This document shows, in pieces, positions 23,398-29,062 of a stretch of DNA of 33,640 bases. The DNA comes from an uncultured Prevotellaceae bacterium (GTDB lineage Bacteria > Bacteroidota > Bacteroidia > Bacteroidales > Bacteroidaceae). The DNA is taken from positions 1-33,640 of the forward strand of contig OMZE01000049.1 in assembly GCA_900315455.1 (NCBI GenBank), read 5' to 3'. Position 1 is the stretch's first letter; each line of letters begins with the position of its first letter. The position numbers were made by a program, and so were the translations under genes. The notes under the pieces are model-generated. The model was not told the DNA's origin, ran no database searches, and saw nothing but the letters and a program-made list of their open reading frames with translations.

Positions 23398-24246
23398 TTA
23401 ATTGTTCGACGGTGTGTTGGAATCGACTTTCACCTTGCCCAGTGTTACGGCGTTGAAGAGCAGTTCGAGGTTGAGCGGTGTCTCTACCTTGTCGGGGTTG
23501 CGGGGAACAATTACCGCCTCGCCCTGCACGGATGGCTCGCTGTAGAGCACGCCGTCGGCGGCACTGCCAGGGGTGCGGTACTCGAAACTGTAGCGGTCGC
23601 AGATATCGCCCACAGAGGCATCGAGCAGCAGTTGCTGCTGGTTGAGGATGAGGATATGGTCGAGGAGCGACTCCACGTCGTGCACCTGGTGGGTGGAGAT
23701 GATGAGCGTGCGGTCGTCGGTCATGTTGTTGGCCACCACGCGGCGGAACTGCACTTTAGAGGGGATGTCGAGACCGTTGGTGGGCTCGTCCATCAGCAGC
23801 AGCCGCGTTCCAGCGGCGAGGGCGAAACTCATAAACACTTTCTTCTTCTGCCCCATGGAGAGGGATTGTAGTGAGAGAGTTGTGGGCAGTTCGAAGTCGT
23901 TGAGACAGTTTTCGAGCACCTCGCGGCTGAAATGGGGATAGAAGGGTTGGTAGATGCTGACGTATTTGTCGAGGGTCATCGAGGGGAGGTCGAACTCCTC
24001 GGGCACGATGAACACTTCCTCGAGCATTTCCGGGCGGCGGTCTATCGACTTCATGCCGTCTACGGTCACGGTGCCTTTTTGCGGGCGAAGCAGTCCGGAG
24101 ATGAGATAGAGTAGGGTACTCTTGCCAGTGCCGTTCTTGCCCAGCAGACCGTAGATGTTGTTGGCTTCGAGTTGCAGACTGAAGTTGTCGAAGACTTTTG
24201 TCTTCTGTCCGGCGTATGCGAAACTGATATTATCGACGTTGATCAT
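23398..24246 (-). CDS. ABC transporter ATP-binding protein
   Basis: A 282-residue ATPase. Walker A GKNGTGKST is at about 36-44, the signature LSMGQKKK near 133, Walker B LLLMDEPTNGLD near 155, and the switch histidine in STHQVHDVES. The C-terminal 80 residues extend past the core (VGDICDRYSFEYRTPG to the end) and may contact the membrane subunits. Start at 24246 (MINVDNISFAY) because the longer form to 24321 adds a low-complexity Lys/Pro/Thr stretch that overlaps the end region of the DUF3836 gene. It powers the two membrane proteins downstream. Confidence 0.93.
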   Translation of the reverse strand: MINVDNISFAYAGQKTKVFDNFSLQLEANNIYGLLGKNGTGKSTLLYLISGLLRPQKGTVTVDGMKSIDRRPEMLEEVFIVPEEFDLPSMTLDKYVSIYQPFYPHFSREVLENCLNDFELPTTLSLQSLSMGQKKKVFMSFALAAGTRLLLMDEPTNGLDIPSKVQFRRVVANNMTDDRTLIISTHQVHDVESLLDHILILNQQQLLLDASVGDICDRYSFEYRTPGSAADGVLYSEPSVQGEAVIVPRNPDKVETPLNLELLFNAVTLGKVKVDSNTPSNN

Positions 24247-24295
24247 AATCGGAATTGGTTTTGTGGGTGTATGGGTATTATGTTTATTTATTGCT

Positions 24296-24796
24296 TTAGA
24301 AGTCGAACTTGCGGTTGGCAAGCATGGCGAGCAGATAGTCGTCGTAGGGATCCTGGATGAACAGTTTGTTCACGGTGGGTATCTCGTCGGCTTGCTTGAA
24401 CTGGATGTGGGTCACTGAGCGCAGGTGGTCGTTGTCGAGATCGTAGACCATCTTTTCGTGGGCGGCTTTCCATTCCTCAGTGTTCTTGCTCCATACGCAG
24501 TGGGCTATCTCATATTCGTTGCCACAATAAGTGAACTGTAGTTTGTAGTAGGGCTCATAAGTCCTTGTCGCTGTATCCCACTTGTAGGTGGCTTTCTCTG
24601 TGAGGCGTCCTTGGGCATCGTAGTCGAAGTGGCTGGCGTAGGTGGGGACAAGGTAATCAGACTTGTTGTCGTATACATAGAGGGTGCTCAGTACGCCATT
24701 TTCAATGTCGGCATTGTAGTAATGACCGTTATTGGAACTGTGCGACAGGTTGAGGTACATACTCATGACGGTGAAAACAGTGATGATGATATCCAT
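24296..24796 (-). CDS. DUF3836-like exported protein, first gene of the ABC operon
   Basis: A 166-residue protein with a short hydrophobic N-terminus (MDIIITVFTVMSMYLNLS), perhaps a signal peptide. The remainder has YDAQGRLTEKATYKWDTATR and KLQFTYCGNEYEIAHCVW, the repeated 'strand-turn with tryptophan' pattern I associate with DUF3836 proteins of Bacteroides and Prevotella. The function is unknown. It is the first gene after the operator-promoter at 24834-24890, and the ATPase gene starts 49 bases after its stop with no terminator, so it is probably the envelope partner of the transporter. Confidence 0.72.
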   Translation of the reverse strand: MDIIITVFTVMSMYLNLSHSSNNGHYYNADIENGVLSTLYVYDNKSDYLVPTYASHFDYDAQGRLTEKATYKWDTATRTYEPYYKLQFTYCGNEYEIAHCVWSKNTEEWKAAHEKMVYDLDNDHLRSVTHIQFKQADEIPTVNKLFIQDPYDDYLLAMLANRKFDF

Positions 24797-24833
24797 AATC
24801 GTATTCTTTAAATGGTTAATAATCCAGTGTCGT

Positions 24834-24857
24834 AGTGTACTACCTTAATAGTACACT
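24834..24857 (-). promoter_or_regulatory. Probable YtrA-type operator
   Basis: A perfect 9-bp inverted repeat: AGTGTACTA, CCTTAA, TAGTACACT. It contains AGTGTA and TACACT with 12 bases between them. From memory the Bacillus subtilis YtrA site is AGTGTA/TACACT with about 13 bases between. It lies at the expected transcription start, just after the -7 box, where a bound repressor would block initiation. Confidence 0.72.
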
Positions 24858-24858
24858 G

Positions 24859-24890
24859 CAAAAGTATGGCAATTTTGAATACCCTCCAAA
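24859..24890 (-). promoter_or_regulatory. Promoter of the DUF3836-ABC-GntR operon
   Basis: On the minus strand TTTG (24887-24890), 20 bases, then TACTTTTG (24859-24866), a full consensus match. The operator dyad begins two bases downstream. Confidence 0.75.
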
Positions 24891-24980
24891 TTTTTCAGCA
24901 GTTTTTTTCGTGGGAAGCACAATATTTAACATTCATTTACAATTCCAGCGTTTCCTGTAACTGTTCAGCGAATGGGCGTT

Positions 24981-25040
24981 CGGCCTAATGTTCGTCGGTC
25001 TAATGTTCGTCGGTCTAATGTTCGTCGGTCTAATGTTCGT
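24981..25040. repeat. Four tandem copies of a 15-base unit
   Basis: CGGTCTAATGTTCGT is repeated four times head to tail; the first copy has C in place of T at position 4. It runs straight into the palindrome CGGGATTTGCAATCCCG (25041-25057). No gene is visible here. Confidence 0.9.
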
Positions 25041-25212
25041 CGGGATTTGCAATCCCGACGCAGTGAGTATCAGGATTTTAAATCCGAAAAAGCGCATTGA
25101 AAATGCCCCGACGCAGTGAGTATCAGGATTTTAAATCCGAAAAAAGCGCATTGAAAATGCCCCGATGCAGTGAGTATCAGGATTTTAATCCGAAAAAGCG
25201 CATTGAAAATGC
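25041..25212. repeat. Three tandem 52-54 base palindrome-bearing units
   Basis: After the palindrome at 25041-25057, units start at 25054, 25107 and 25161. Each begins CCCGAYGCAGTGAGTATCA and holds two small dyads, GGATTTTAAATCC (shortened in the third copy) and GCATTGAAAATGC. They differ by single bases, so the duplication is recent. They resemble REP-type palindromes spread through Bacteroidetes intergenic DNA. Confidence 0.85.
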
Positions 25213-25224
25213 TTCTACTCAATC

Positions 25225-25313
25225 CGGGCGAATTGCAAAACTGCGATTAAGTAAGTGCAGTGCAAATTCATTTGAACACTGCAGAACGCGAGCAGTTTAT
25301 CTAAATTCGCCCG
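25225..25313. repeat. 89-base nested palindrome
   Basis: Four nested arms: CGGGCGAATT (25225-25234) with AATTCGCCCG (25304-25313); AAACTGC (25238-25244) with GCAGTTT (25292-25298); TGCAGTG with CACTGCA (about 25256-25262 and 25277-25283); and CAAA-TTCA-TTTG in the centre. It would fold into one long stem with bulges. It may be a mobile palindromic element or a structured RNA; no promoter is evident. Confidence 0.75.
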
Positions 25314-25359
25314 AACGCCCCGAACGCACTTTCGCTGAACAATCACCGTTCTCTTCTGT

Positions 25360-25373
25360 CCTGCCTAGGCAGG
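25360..25373. repeat. Perfect 14-bp palindrome
   Basis: CCTGCCTAGGCAGG is fully self-complementary with no loop. It is more likely a protein site or repeat end than a hairpin. No gene starts nearby. Confidence 0.6.
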
Positions 25374-25398
25374 TCATACGGGGTTGAGTGGGGTAGCA

Positions 25399-25432
25399 AA
25401 AAAATACCACCCAGCACGAACGGCTGGGTGGT
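25399..25432 (-). terminator. Leftward terminator, left copy
   Basis: On the minus strand CCACCCAG, a 9-base loop, CTGGGTGG, then TA and seven T. The hairpin is nearly identical to the one at 25825-25859. No gene upstream of it can be supported, so it may be left from a duplication. Confidence 0.65.
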
Positions 25433-25824
25433 GATGAAAGGGAAAGTAAATCTTTCTCGTCACAAATCATGCAAATCTTTTAGAGTTGTTTCATAGTTTT
25501 TCCCATATAGGTGAGCGGAGCGAACACAAAAAAATCGCAACTCTGTTGCGTAAGAAATCTCCCTGCGACCTATCTTCGGGAGCAGAACCTAAATTGTCGT
25601 GCAAGCCGAATGCAAACGAAAGTTTACTTTCAGTTTGCTGAGGCGCAGCCGACAATCGAGTGCAACTCAATGAAAGAGCGACGAGTAGGAGCGGTTGCAT
25701 CCCTTCCCCTGGAGAGGGGAAGGGCCTTGGGTTGGGGTAGAAGCCCCTTCTTAGGGCAAGAAGGGGTTGGGGTTGTTGTGCCCTCCAAACCAAAGGCTTG
25801 GCAAAGTTGTCAGTCGGGGATGCC
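25433..25824. repeat. Intergenic repeat block between two near-identical terminators
   Basis: No credible gene is seen on either strand. It holds a 64-base hairpin (25593-25656; ATTGTCG with CGACAAT outside, GCAAAC with GTTTGC inside) and two perfect short-loop hairpins: CCCTTCCCCT/AGGGGAAGGG (25701-25724) and CCCCTTCTT/AAGAAGGGG (25744-25766). On the minus strand around 25505-25555 is text reading YATELRFFCVRSAH, which I have often seen as repeat-derived 'protein' in Bacteroidales and do not count as a gene. Confidence 0.7.
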
Positions 25825-25859
25825 AAAAAAAACACCACCCAGCACGAACGACTGGGTGG
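25825..25859 (-). terminator. Terminator of the two-peptide transcription unit
   Basis: On the minus strand CCACCCAG, loop TCGTTCGTG, CTGGGTGG, TG and eight T. It lies 53 bases after the stop of the 58-residue gene and is a textbook intrinsic terminator. Confidence 0.85.
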
Positions 25860-25912
25860 TGATGAAACAGATTCTCAATATGTAGTGTAGTTTGTCTGAA
25901 CTTGAATATATC

Positions 25913-26089
25913 TTATCCTTTGCGCCACATTTGCTGCTGCTGTTCCGGGTTCACTACCATTCCGGTGGGCATCTGGAAGAACACCAGGTAGGTGTCGATA
26001 AACTTCGAGATGGCTTTCTTACACTTGTCGGCGATGGCTTCCTTACTGTACTCTACTGCTATTGTGGTGTTCATATTCATTGCTTTCAT
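25913..26089 (-). CDS. 58-residue protein, second gene of a two-peptide unit
   Basis: It begins MKAMNMNTTIAVEYSKEAI and ends NPEQQQQMWRKG. The first half is probably helical and charged (AIADKCKKAISKF); the middle is hydrophobic (TYLVFFQMPTGMVV). It has one Cys. It is flanked by a strong terminator 53 bases downstream and by a second tiny gene upstream with a similar start (MKTMN), in one transcription unit. ATG codons at residues 1, 4 and 6 all fit. I know no family. The promoter, gene order, shared N-terminus and terminator argue for a real gene; the function is open (secreted peptide, regulator or membrane-active peptide). Confidence 0.62.
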   Translation of the reverse strand: MKAMNMNTTIAVEYSKEAIADKCKKAISKFIDTYLVFFQMPTGMVVNPEQQQQMWRKG

Positions 26090-26169
26090 TGTCGTATTCT
26101 TTTAATGTTAATATTTTGGGTTGTTGCTTTGTTTGTAGTTTTGTTTGTTGTCGTTTTGTCTGGTTCTTG

Positions 26170-26328
26170 TTACATTTTCTGTGTGCACTGTGGGTAAACC
26201 GGACTGATGAACATGAGGAACTTCACCATGTTGGCAAGACCTTTCTTCACCGACTTCATTACTTTCACTACTGTTGCGCTGCTCTCATACTGGGCAACTG
26301 TCATTGGGGTTGCATTCATTGTTTTCAT
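26170..26328 (-). CDS. 52-residue protein, first gene of a two-peptide unit
   Basis: The sequence opens MKTMNATPMTVAQYESSAT and continues with a basic amphipathic helix (VVKVMKSVKKGLANMVKFLMF), ending ISPVYPQCTQKM. The start pattern MKxMN...AxxY, then a Lys-rich helix and a hydrophobic segment, is shared with the 58-residue gene 80 bases downstream, so I read them as distant paralogues. A good promoter lies about 85 bases upstream. The amphipathic basic helix could bind membranes or nucleic acid. No homologue comes to mind. Confidence 0.62.
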   Translation of the reverse strand: MKTMNATPMTVAQYESSATVVKVMKSVKKGLANMVKFLMFISPVYPQCTQKM

Positions 26329-26413
26329 AATCGTTTATTTTTTATTGTTTTTATTTTATTTTCGTTTTGTTGTTTTCACTCCGACAGGCGGGCTGTCTTT
26401 GTTGTTTCTGATG

Positions 26414-26443
26414 CAAAGATATGGCGGTTTTTGTCGTCCGCAA
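26414..26443 (-). promoter_or_regulatory. Promoter of the two-peptide unit
   Basis: On the minus strand TTG (26441-26443), 19 bases, then TATCTTTG (26414-26421). The -7 box is perfect and the -33 box is one base short. The leader is about 80 bases and T/A-rich. Confidence 0.65.
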
Positions 26444-26683
26444 TGATTATCCTCGAATTCTTGCCGAAGTTGATAAGACTCAAAACCGAATTTGCGACAA
26501 AAAAGAAAAATCGATGAAAATCCTGTCGCAAACCCCTAAAAAATGACACGAAAACCTCGGTTTTTGCTATGTATTGTAAGTCAGGAGTCGGAAATTCCAG
26601 CAAAAAGCCGTTCCAACACCCTGCTTTTCGTTGGTCGAGACCGGGTGTTATATATATATTATAATTAGGTAGCAGAACATTAC
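26444..26683. other. Intergenic stretch with one hairpin
   Basis: No gene is visible. A stem pairs AACACCC (26615-26621) with GGGTGTT (26643-26649) and encloses GGTCGAGACC; a run of alternating T and A follows (26648-26662). A small AAAACC-TC-GGTTTTT dyad sits at 26551-26565 and could be a weak terminator. Confidence 0.5.
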
Positions 26684-26833
26684 ATGACAACAATACTAAT
26701 CGCATGTATGGAGGGTAGAGACCTACGAAGGACCGATTGGGTGCACAGCGCATTGGACAGGAAGGGTAGGGCGCAGGATAAGTTGCTTGAGGGACTGAAG
26801 GGGCTGATGGGGATGTATCGTATGGGCGAATGA
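26684..26833 (+). CDS. Possible 49-residue protein
   Basis: An ATG reading frame MTTILIACMEGRDLRRTDW...GLMGMYRMGE. It starts hydrophobic, then is strongly basic. The frame is long enough to notice but not to be significant by length. An AT-rich stretch upstream could be a promoter, but no consensus is seen. It ends 30 bases before the hicA promoter. Low certainty. Confidence 0.3.
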   Translation: MTTILIACMEGRDLRRTDWVHSALDRKGRAQDKLLEGLKGLMGMYRMGE

Positions 26834-26862
26834 AAGATTTTTTGAAAAAAATGGGTGAAAAG

Positions 26863-26894
26863 TTTGGAAAATGATATTAAAATTCGTATCTTTG
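26863..26894 (+). promoter_or_regulatory. hicA promoter
   Basis: TTTG (26863-26866), 20 bases, then TATCTTTG (26887-26894). Transcription should start near 26900, only about 25 bases before the chosen hicA start. Confidence 0.75.
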
Positions 26895-26925
26895 CAAAGT
26901 GTTAATCATGTTAATGTTCAATCGG

Positions 26926-27114
26926 ATGAAGTATAAAGAACTGGAAAAGAAAGTGAAGAGCATCGGTTGCTACGATACTCGCAAGCAGATGAACGGTCAC
27001 CCTCTTTGGTACAGTCCAGTTACAGGAAAATACTTTCAGATGAGCAATCATGGTTCCGAAGAGGTGGCTACTGGAACACTCAACAAGATTATGAAGGCAG
27101 CGGGCCTGAAATGA
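26926..27114 (+). CDS. hicA: HicA-type toxin (mRNA interferase)
   Basis: A 62-residue protein of the double-stranded RNA-binding fold that cleaves mRNA. MKYKELEKKVKSIG is the first helix, and SNHGSEEVATGTLNKIMKAAGL holds the catalytic histidine region and the end helix typical of HicA (the GTLxKIxKxAG pattern). Length is normal. ATGs at 26908 and 26914 are also in frame but lie very near the transcription start, so 26926 is preferred. The antitoxin gene follows after 120 bases, a wider gap than usual for hicAB, which may hold a separate signal though no promoter consensus is seen. Confidence 0.85.
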   Translation: MKYKELEKKVKSIGCYDTRKQMNGHPLWYSPVTGKYFQMSNHGSEEVATGTLNKIMKAAGLK

Positions 27115-27234
27115 CCCGCCACCTTCGACACACGCTATATTTATGACACCAAATAATCAAGCAGCCAAAACTTGTCACGCATAAAACCATTTAACATTAT
27201 TGAGACACATTCAATCTAACATTAAACCATCATT

Positions 27235-27639
27235 ATGAGAAGAGTACATGCTATCATCGAAAGAGCATCCGATGGCAATTATAGTGTATATATGGATGCC
27301 GATGAATTGCCATATCTCATAACTGGAACCGGCAAGACGGCCAATGAGGCATTGAACTGCTTCAAGGGAGGTTATGAAGATATGAAAAGATTCTATGCTG
27401 AGGAAGGCAAGGAGTTTGAGGAGGTAGAATTCGACTATCAGTACGATATGGCATCTTTCCTCTCTTATTATTCCAAGATTCTTTCATTGGCAGGGTTGTC
27501 TCGTTTGACTGGAGTTAATCAAGGCCAGTTGAGTCATTATCTCACGGGCAGACGTTCTCCATCTCGTCGAACGAAAGAAAAGATGCAGAGAAGTATCAGG
27601 GCTTTTGCTGAAGATTTGGAGCAGGTGAACTTCGTCTGA
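27235..27639 (+). CDS. hicB: HicB-type antitoxin with helix-turn-helix
   Basis: A 134-residue antitoxin. Residues 1-60 form the HicB-like partly degraded RNase H fold (RVHAIIERASDGNYSVYM, ITGTGKTANEALNCFKGGY). Residues 88-130 are an XRE-type helix-turn-helix (LAGLSRLTGVNQGQLSHYLTGRRSPS) that should bind the hicA promoter and autorepress the pair. It neutralises HicA by direct binding. An intrinsic terminator follows 27 bases after the stop. Confidence 0.88.
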   Translation: MRRVHAIIERASDGNYSVYMDADELPYLITGTGKTANEALNCFKGGYEDMKRFYAEEGKEFEEVEFDYQYDMASFLSYYSKILSLAGLSRLTGVNQGQLSHYLTGRRSPSRRTKEKMQRSIRAFAEDLEQVNFV

Positions 27640-27666
27640 TGAATTAGCACTATGATTATTACACGT

Positions 27667-27692
27667 CCCCGGCCATAGCAGTCGGGGCTTTT
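27667..27692 (+). terminator. hicAB terminator
   Basis: CCCCG and CGGGG with an 11-base loop, followed by CTTTTT. Confidence 0.7.
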
Positions 27693-27734
27693 TCATTACT
27701 TTTGTATCATGGGGACGGGGAAATTGATACGTTG

Positions 27735-27782
27735 AAAAAAACAATCATCCCACAAATGGCTCGAAAAGCATTTGTGGGATGA
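27735..27782 (-). terminator. Strong terminator of ddh
   Basis: A perfect 14-bp stem, TCATCCCACAAATG (27745-27758) with CATTTGTGGGATGA (27769-27782), and a 10-base loop. Read leftward it is followed by TTG and seven T. It lies 48 bases after the ddh stop. Confidence 0.85.
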
Positions 27783-27830
27783 ATATGTAATGAAGGCCCT
27801 TAAAAGACCTTAATGACTATAAAGACACTG

Positions 27831-28730
27831 CTATACCAGATGTGCGATGAGGCTCTCGCGGTCTCCCGGCAGCATGTCGATGACCGGCACTTCTATCATG
27901 GTGTAGCATCCAGGCTGTTGACGCATGGAGGCACGTGCCACGTTCACCAGCACCTGTCCGGTGAGTGCGGGGTTGTTGATGCTCATATTGAACTCCATCC
28001 GCTGGTTCTGTGTCTTTCCGCTCACGCCTTTACGCACCAGGTTCACGCCATGACCCATGTCGCGCACCTCGTCTACGGAAGCCACCTCAAACACGTGGGT
28101 CTCATCGTTGGCGAAATAGGGGTCGGCCTTGATGGCGGCGGTCACCTCCTCGAGTTTAGCCCCCTCTTCCAACTCCACATATACCATGCGGCGGTGTATG
28201 CCTTCTCCCTTCGGGATGGTCATGGAGAGCGCGTTCTTCACGCCGGCCTTCGAGCGCACGCACACCGAGTGTCCCATCGACATGCCCGGACCGAAGTTGG
28301 TGTACGACAATCCTTTCGGTGCCAGACTTTGCATGAGTGTGCGGACGATACTGTCGCTTCCCGGGTCCCAGCCGGCGGCGATGACCGACACGGCATTGTT
28401 GGCCTTGCACACGGGCATCAGGGCGGCACGGTAGTCGAGGATGCTGGTGTGGATGTCGAAACTGTCGACGGTATTGATGCCCAGACGGAGGATTTTCTTC
28501 GCATACTCCTCACAACTGCGGGTGGGGGTGGCGAGGATGGCCACGTCGACGTCTTTCAGTTCAGTGATGTCTTTCACTACCTCGTAGCCTTCCAGTTCGG
28601 CAGGACGGTCGGCGGCACCATTGCGGCGCACGATACCTGCTACCTCGAAGTCTTCGGCGGCCTCCAGTGCCTGGAGGGCATACTTACCGATATTGCCGTA
28701 GCCCACTACGGCGGCTCTGATTTTCTTCAT
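27831..28730 (-). CDS. ddh: meso-diaminopimelate D-dehydrogenase
   Basis: A 299-residue NADPH enzyme that makes meso-diaminopimelate in one step from tetrahydrodipicolinate and ammonia, for peptidoglycan and lysine. The Rossmann motif VVGYGNIGKYAL is at 8-19. Family text follows: IVRRNG, DVAILATPTRSCEEYAKKIL, TVDSFDIH, IAAGWDPGSDSIVRTLMQ and NFGPGMSMGHS. The start at 28730 gives the normal length; the longer frame to 28934 runs into a decayed gene copy and is rejected. The -7 box TAATTTTG at 28773-28780 (minus strand) has no clear -33 partner. Confidence 0.95.
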   Translation of the reverse strand: MKKIRAAVVGYGNIGKYALQALEAAEDFEVAGIVRRNGAADRPAELEGYEVVKDITELKDVDVAILATPTRSCEEYAKKILRLGINTVDSFDIHTSILDYRAALMPVCKANNAVSVIAAGWDPGSDSIVRTLMQSLAPKGLSYTNFGPGMSMGHSVCVRSKAGVKNALSMTIPKGEGIHRRMVYVELEEGAKLEEVTAAIKADPYFANDETHVFEVASVDEVRDMGHGVNLVRKGVSGKTQNQRMEFNMSINNPALTGQVLVNVARASMRQQPGCYTMIEVPVIDMLPGDRESLIAHLV

Positions 28731-28857
28731 AGAGTGATGATATTTAGTTTGTGAAAAATCCGTTTCGGCTTGCAAAATTATATTATTTCTTTGAAATTCG
28801 TGTCTAAATGACAGATTTTTTATAAAAATCGTCATTTTGTGGTAGGGTGAGGTTTCC

Positions 28858-28930
28858 GGTCTCGAAAAATTGTCTTCCACACTCCGGGTAGTTGGCAGGC
28901 TTATCGGCAGCGGCAATGACCTTTCCCCCG
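28858..28930 (-). pseudogene. Decayed copy of the 3' end of the nearby lipoprotein gene
   Basis: This stretch matches 30893-30962 base by base with scattered changes and a one-base gap: both contain GTCTTCCACACTCCGGG, TTATCGG and AATGACCTTTCC or GATGACCTTTCC. In the minus frame it reads GGKVIAAADKPANYPE, against DGKVIAATDKASELPG near the end of the lipoprotein. No start and no upstream part remain, and its end has lost the Trp and stop codon. It is a fragment left by duplication or recombination, lying between the ddh promoter and the esterase promoter. Confidence 0.72.
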
Positions 28931-28973
28931 GCATGCTTCATCATTTTCTTTCGATAGATTTTCTGCCAATAGT

Positions 28974-29005
28974 TTTGCATATCTCAAGGATTATGCCGAA
29001 CTTTG
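28974..29005 (+). promoter_or_regulatory. Possible promoter of the esterase gene
   Basis: TTTG (28974-28977), 20 bases, then GAACTTTG (28998-29005), one base off the TAnnTTTG box in its first position. The start codon is at 29063. Confidence 0.4.
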
Positions 29006-29062
29006 CGACAAATTCTTGCATCCTAATAACCATCCTTTGCAAATCCATATTAACTATTCATA

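Noticed and set aside
25054-25387. Protein-coding frame through the repeats (MPRRSEYQDF-type)
   Set aside because: The apparent peptide repeat only reflects tandem palindromic DNA; one unit has a different length, so the frame is not maintained.
25491-25838. 115-codon frame on the minus strand
   Set aside because: It runs through hairpins and a common Bacteroidales intergenic repeat and has Pro/Leu-rich low-complexity text.
27813-28754. 313-codon plus-strand frame opposite ddh
   Set aside because: It is an antisense shadow of ddh and passes through the position of its start codon.
28731-28934. Longer start for ddh
   Set aside because: The added 68 residues are read through the -7 box and a decayed lipoprotein fragment in the wrong frame; the family begins at MKKIRAAVVG.
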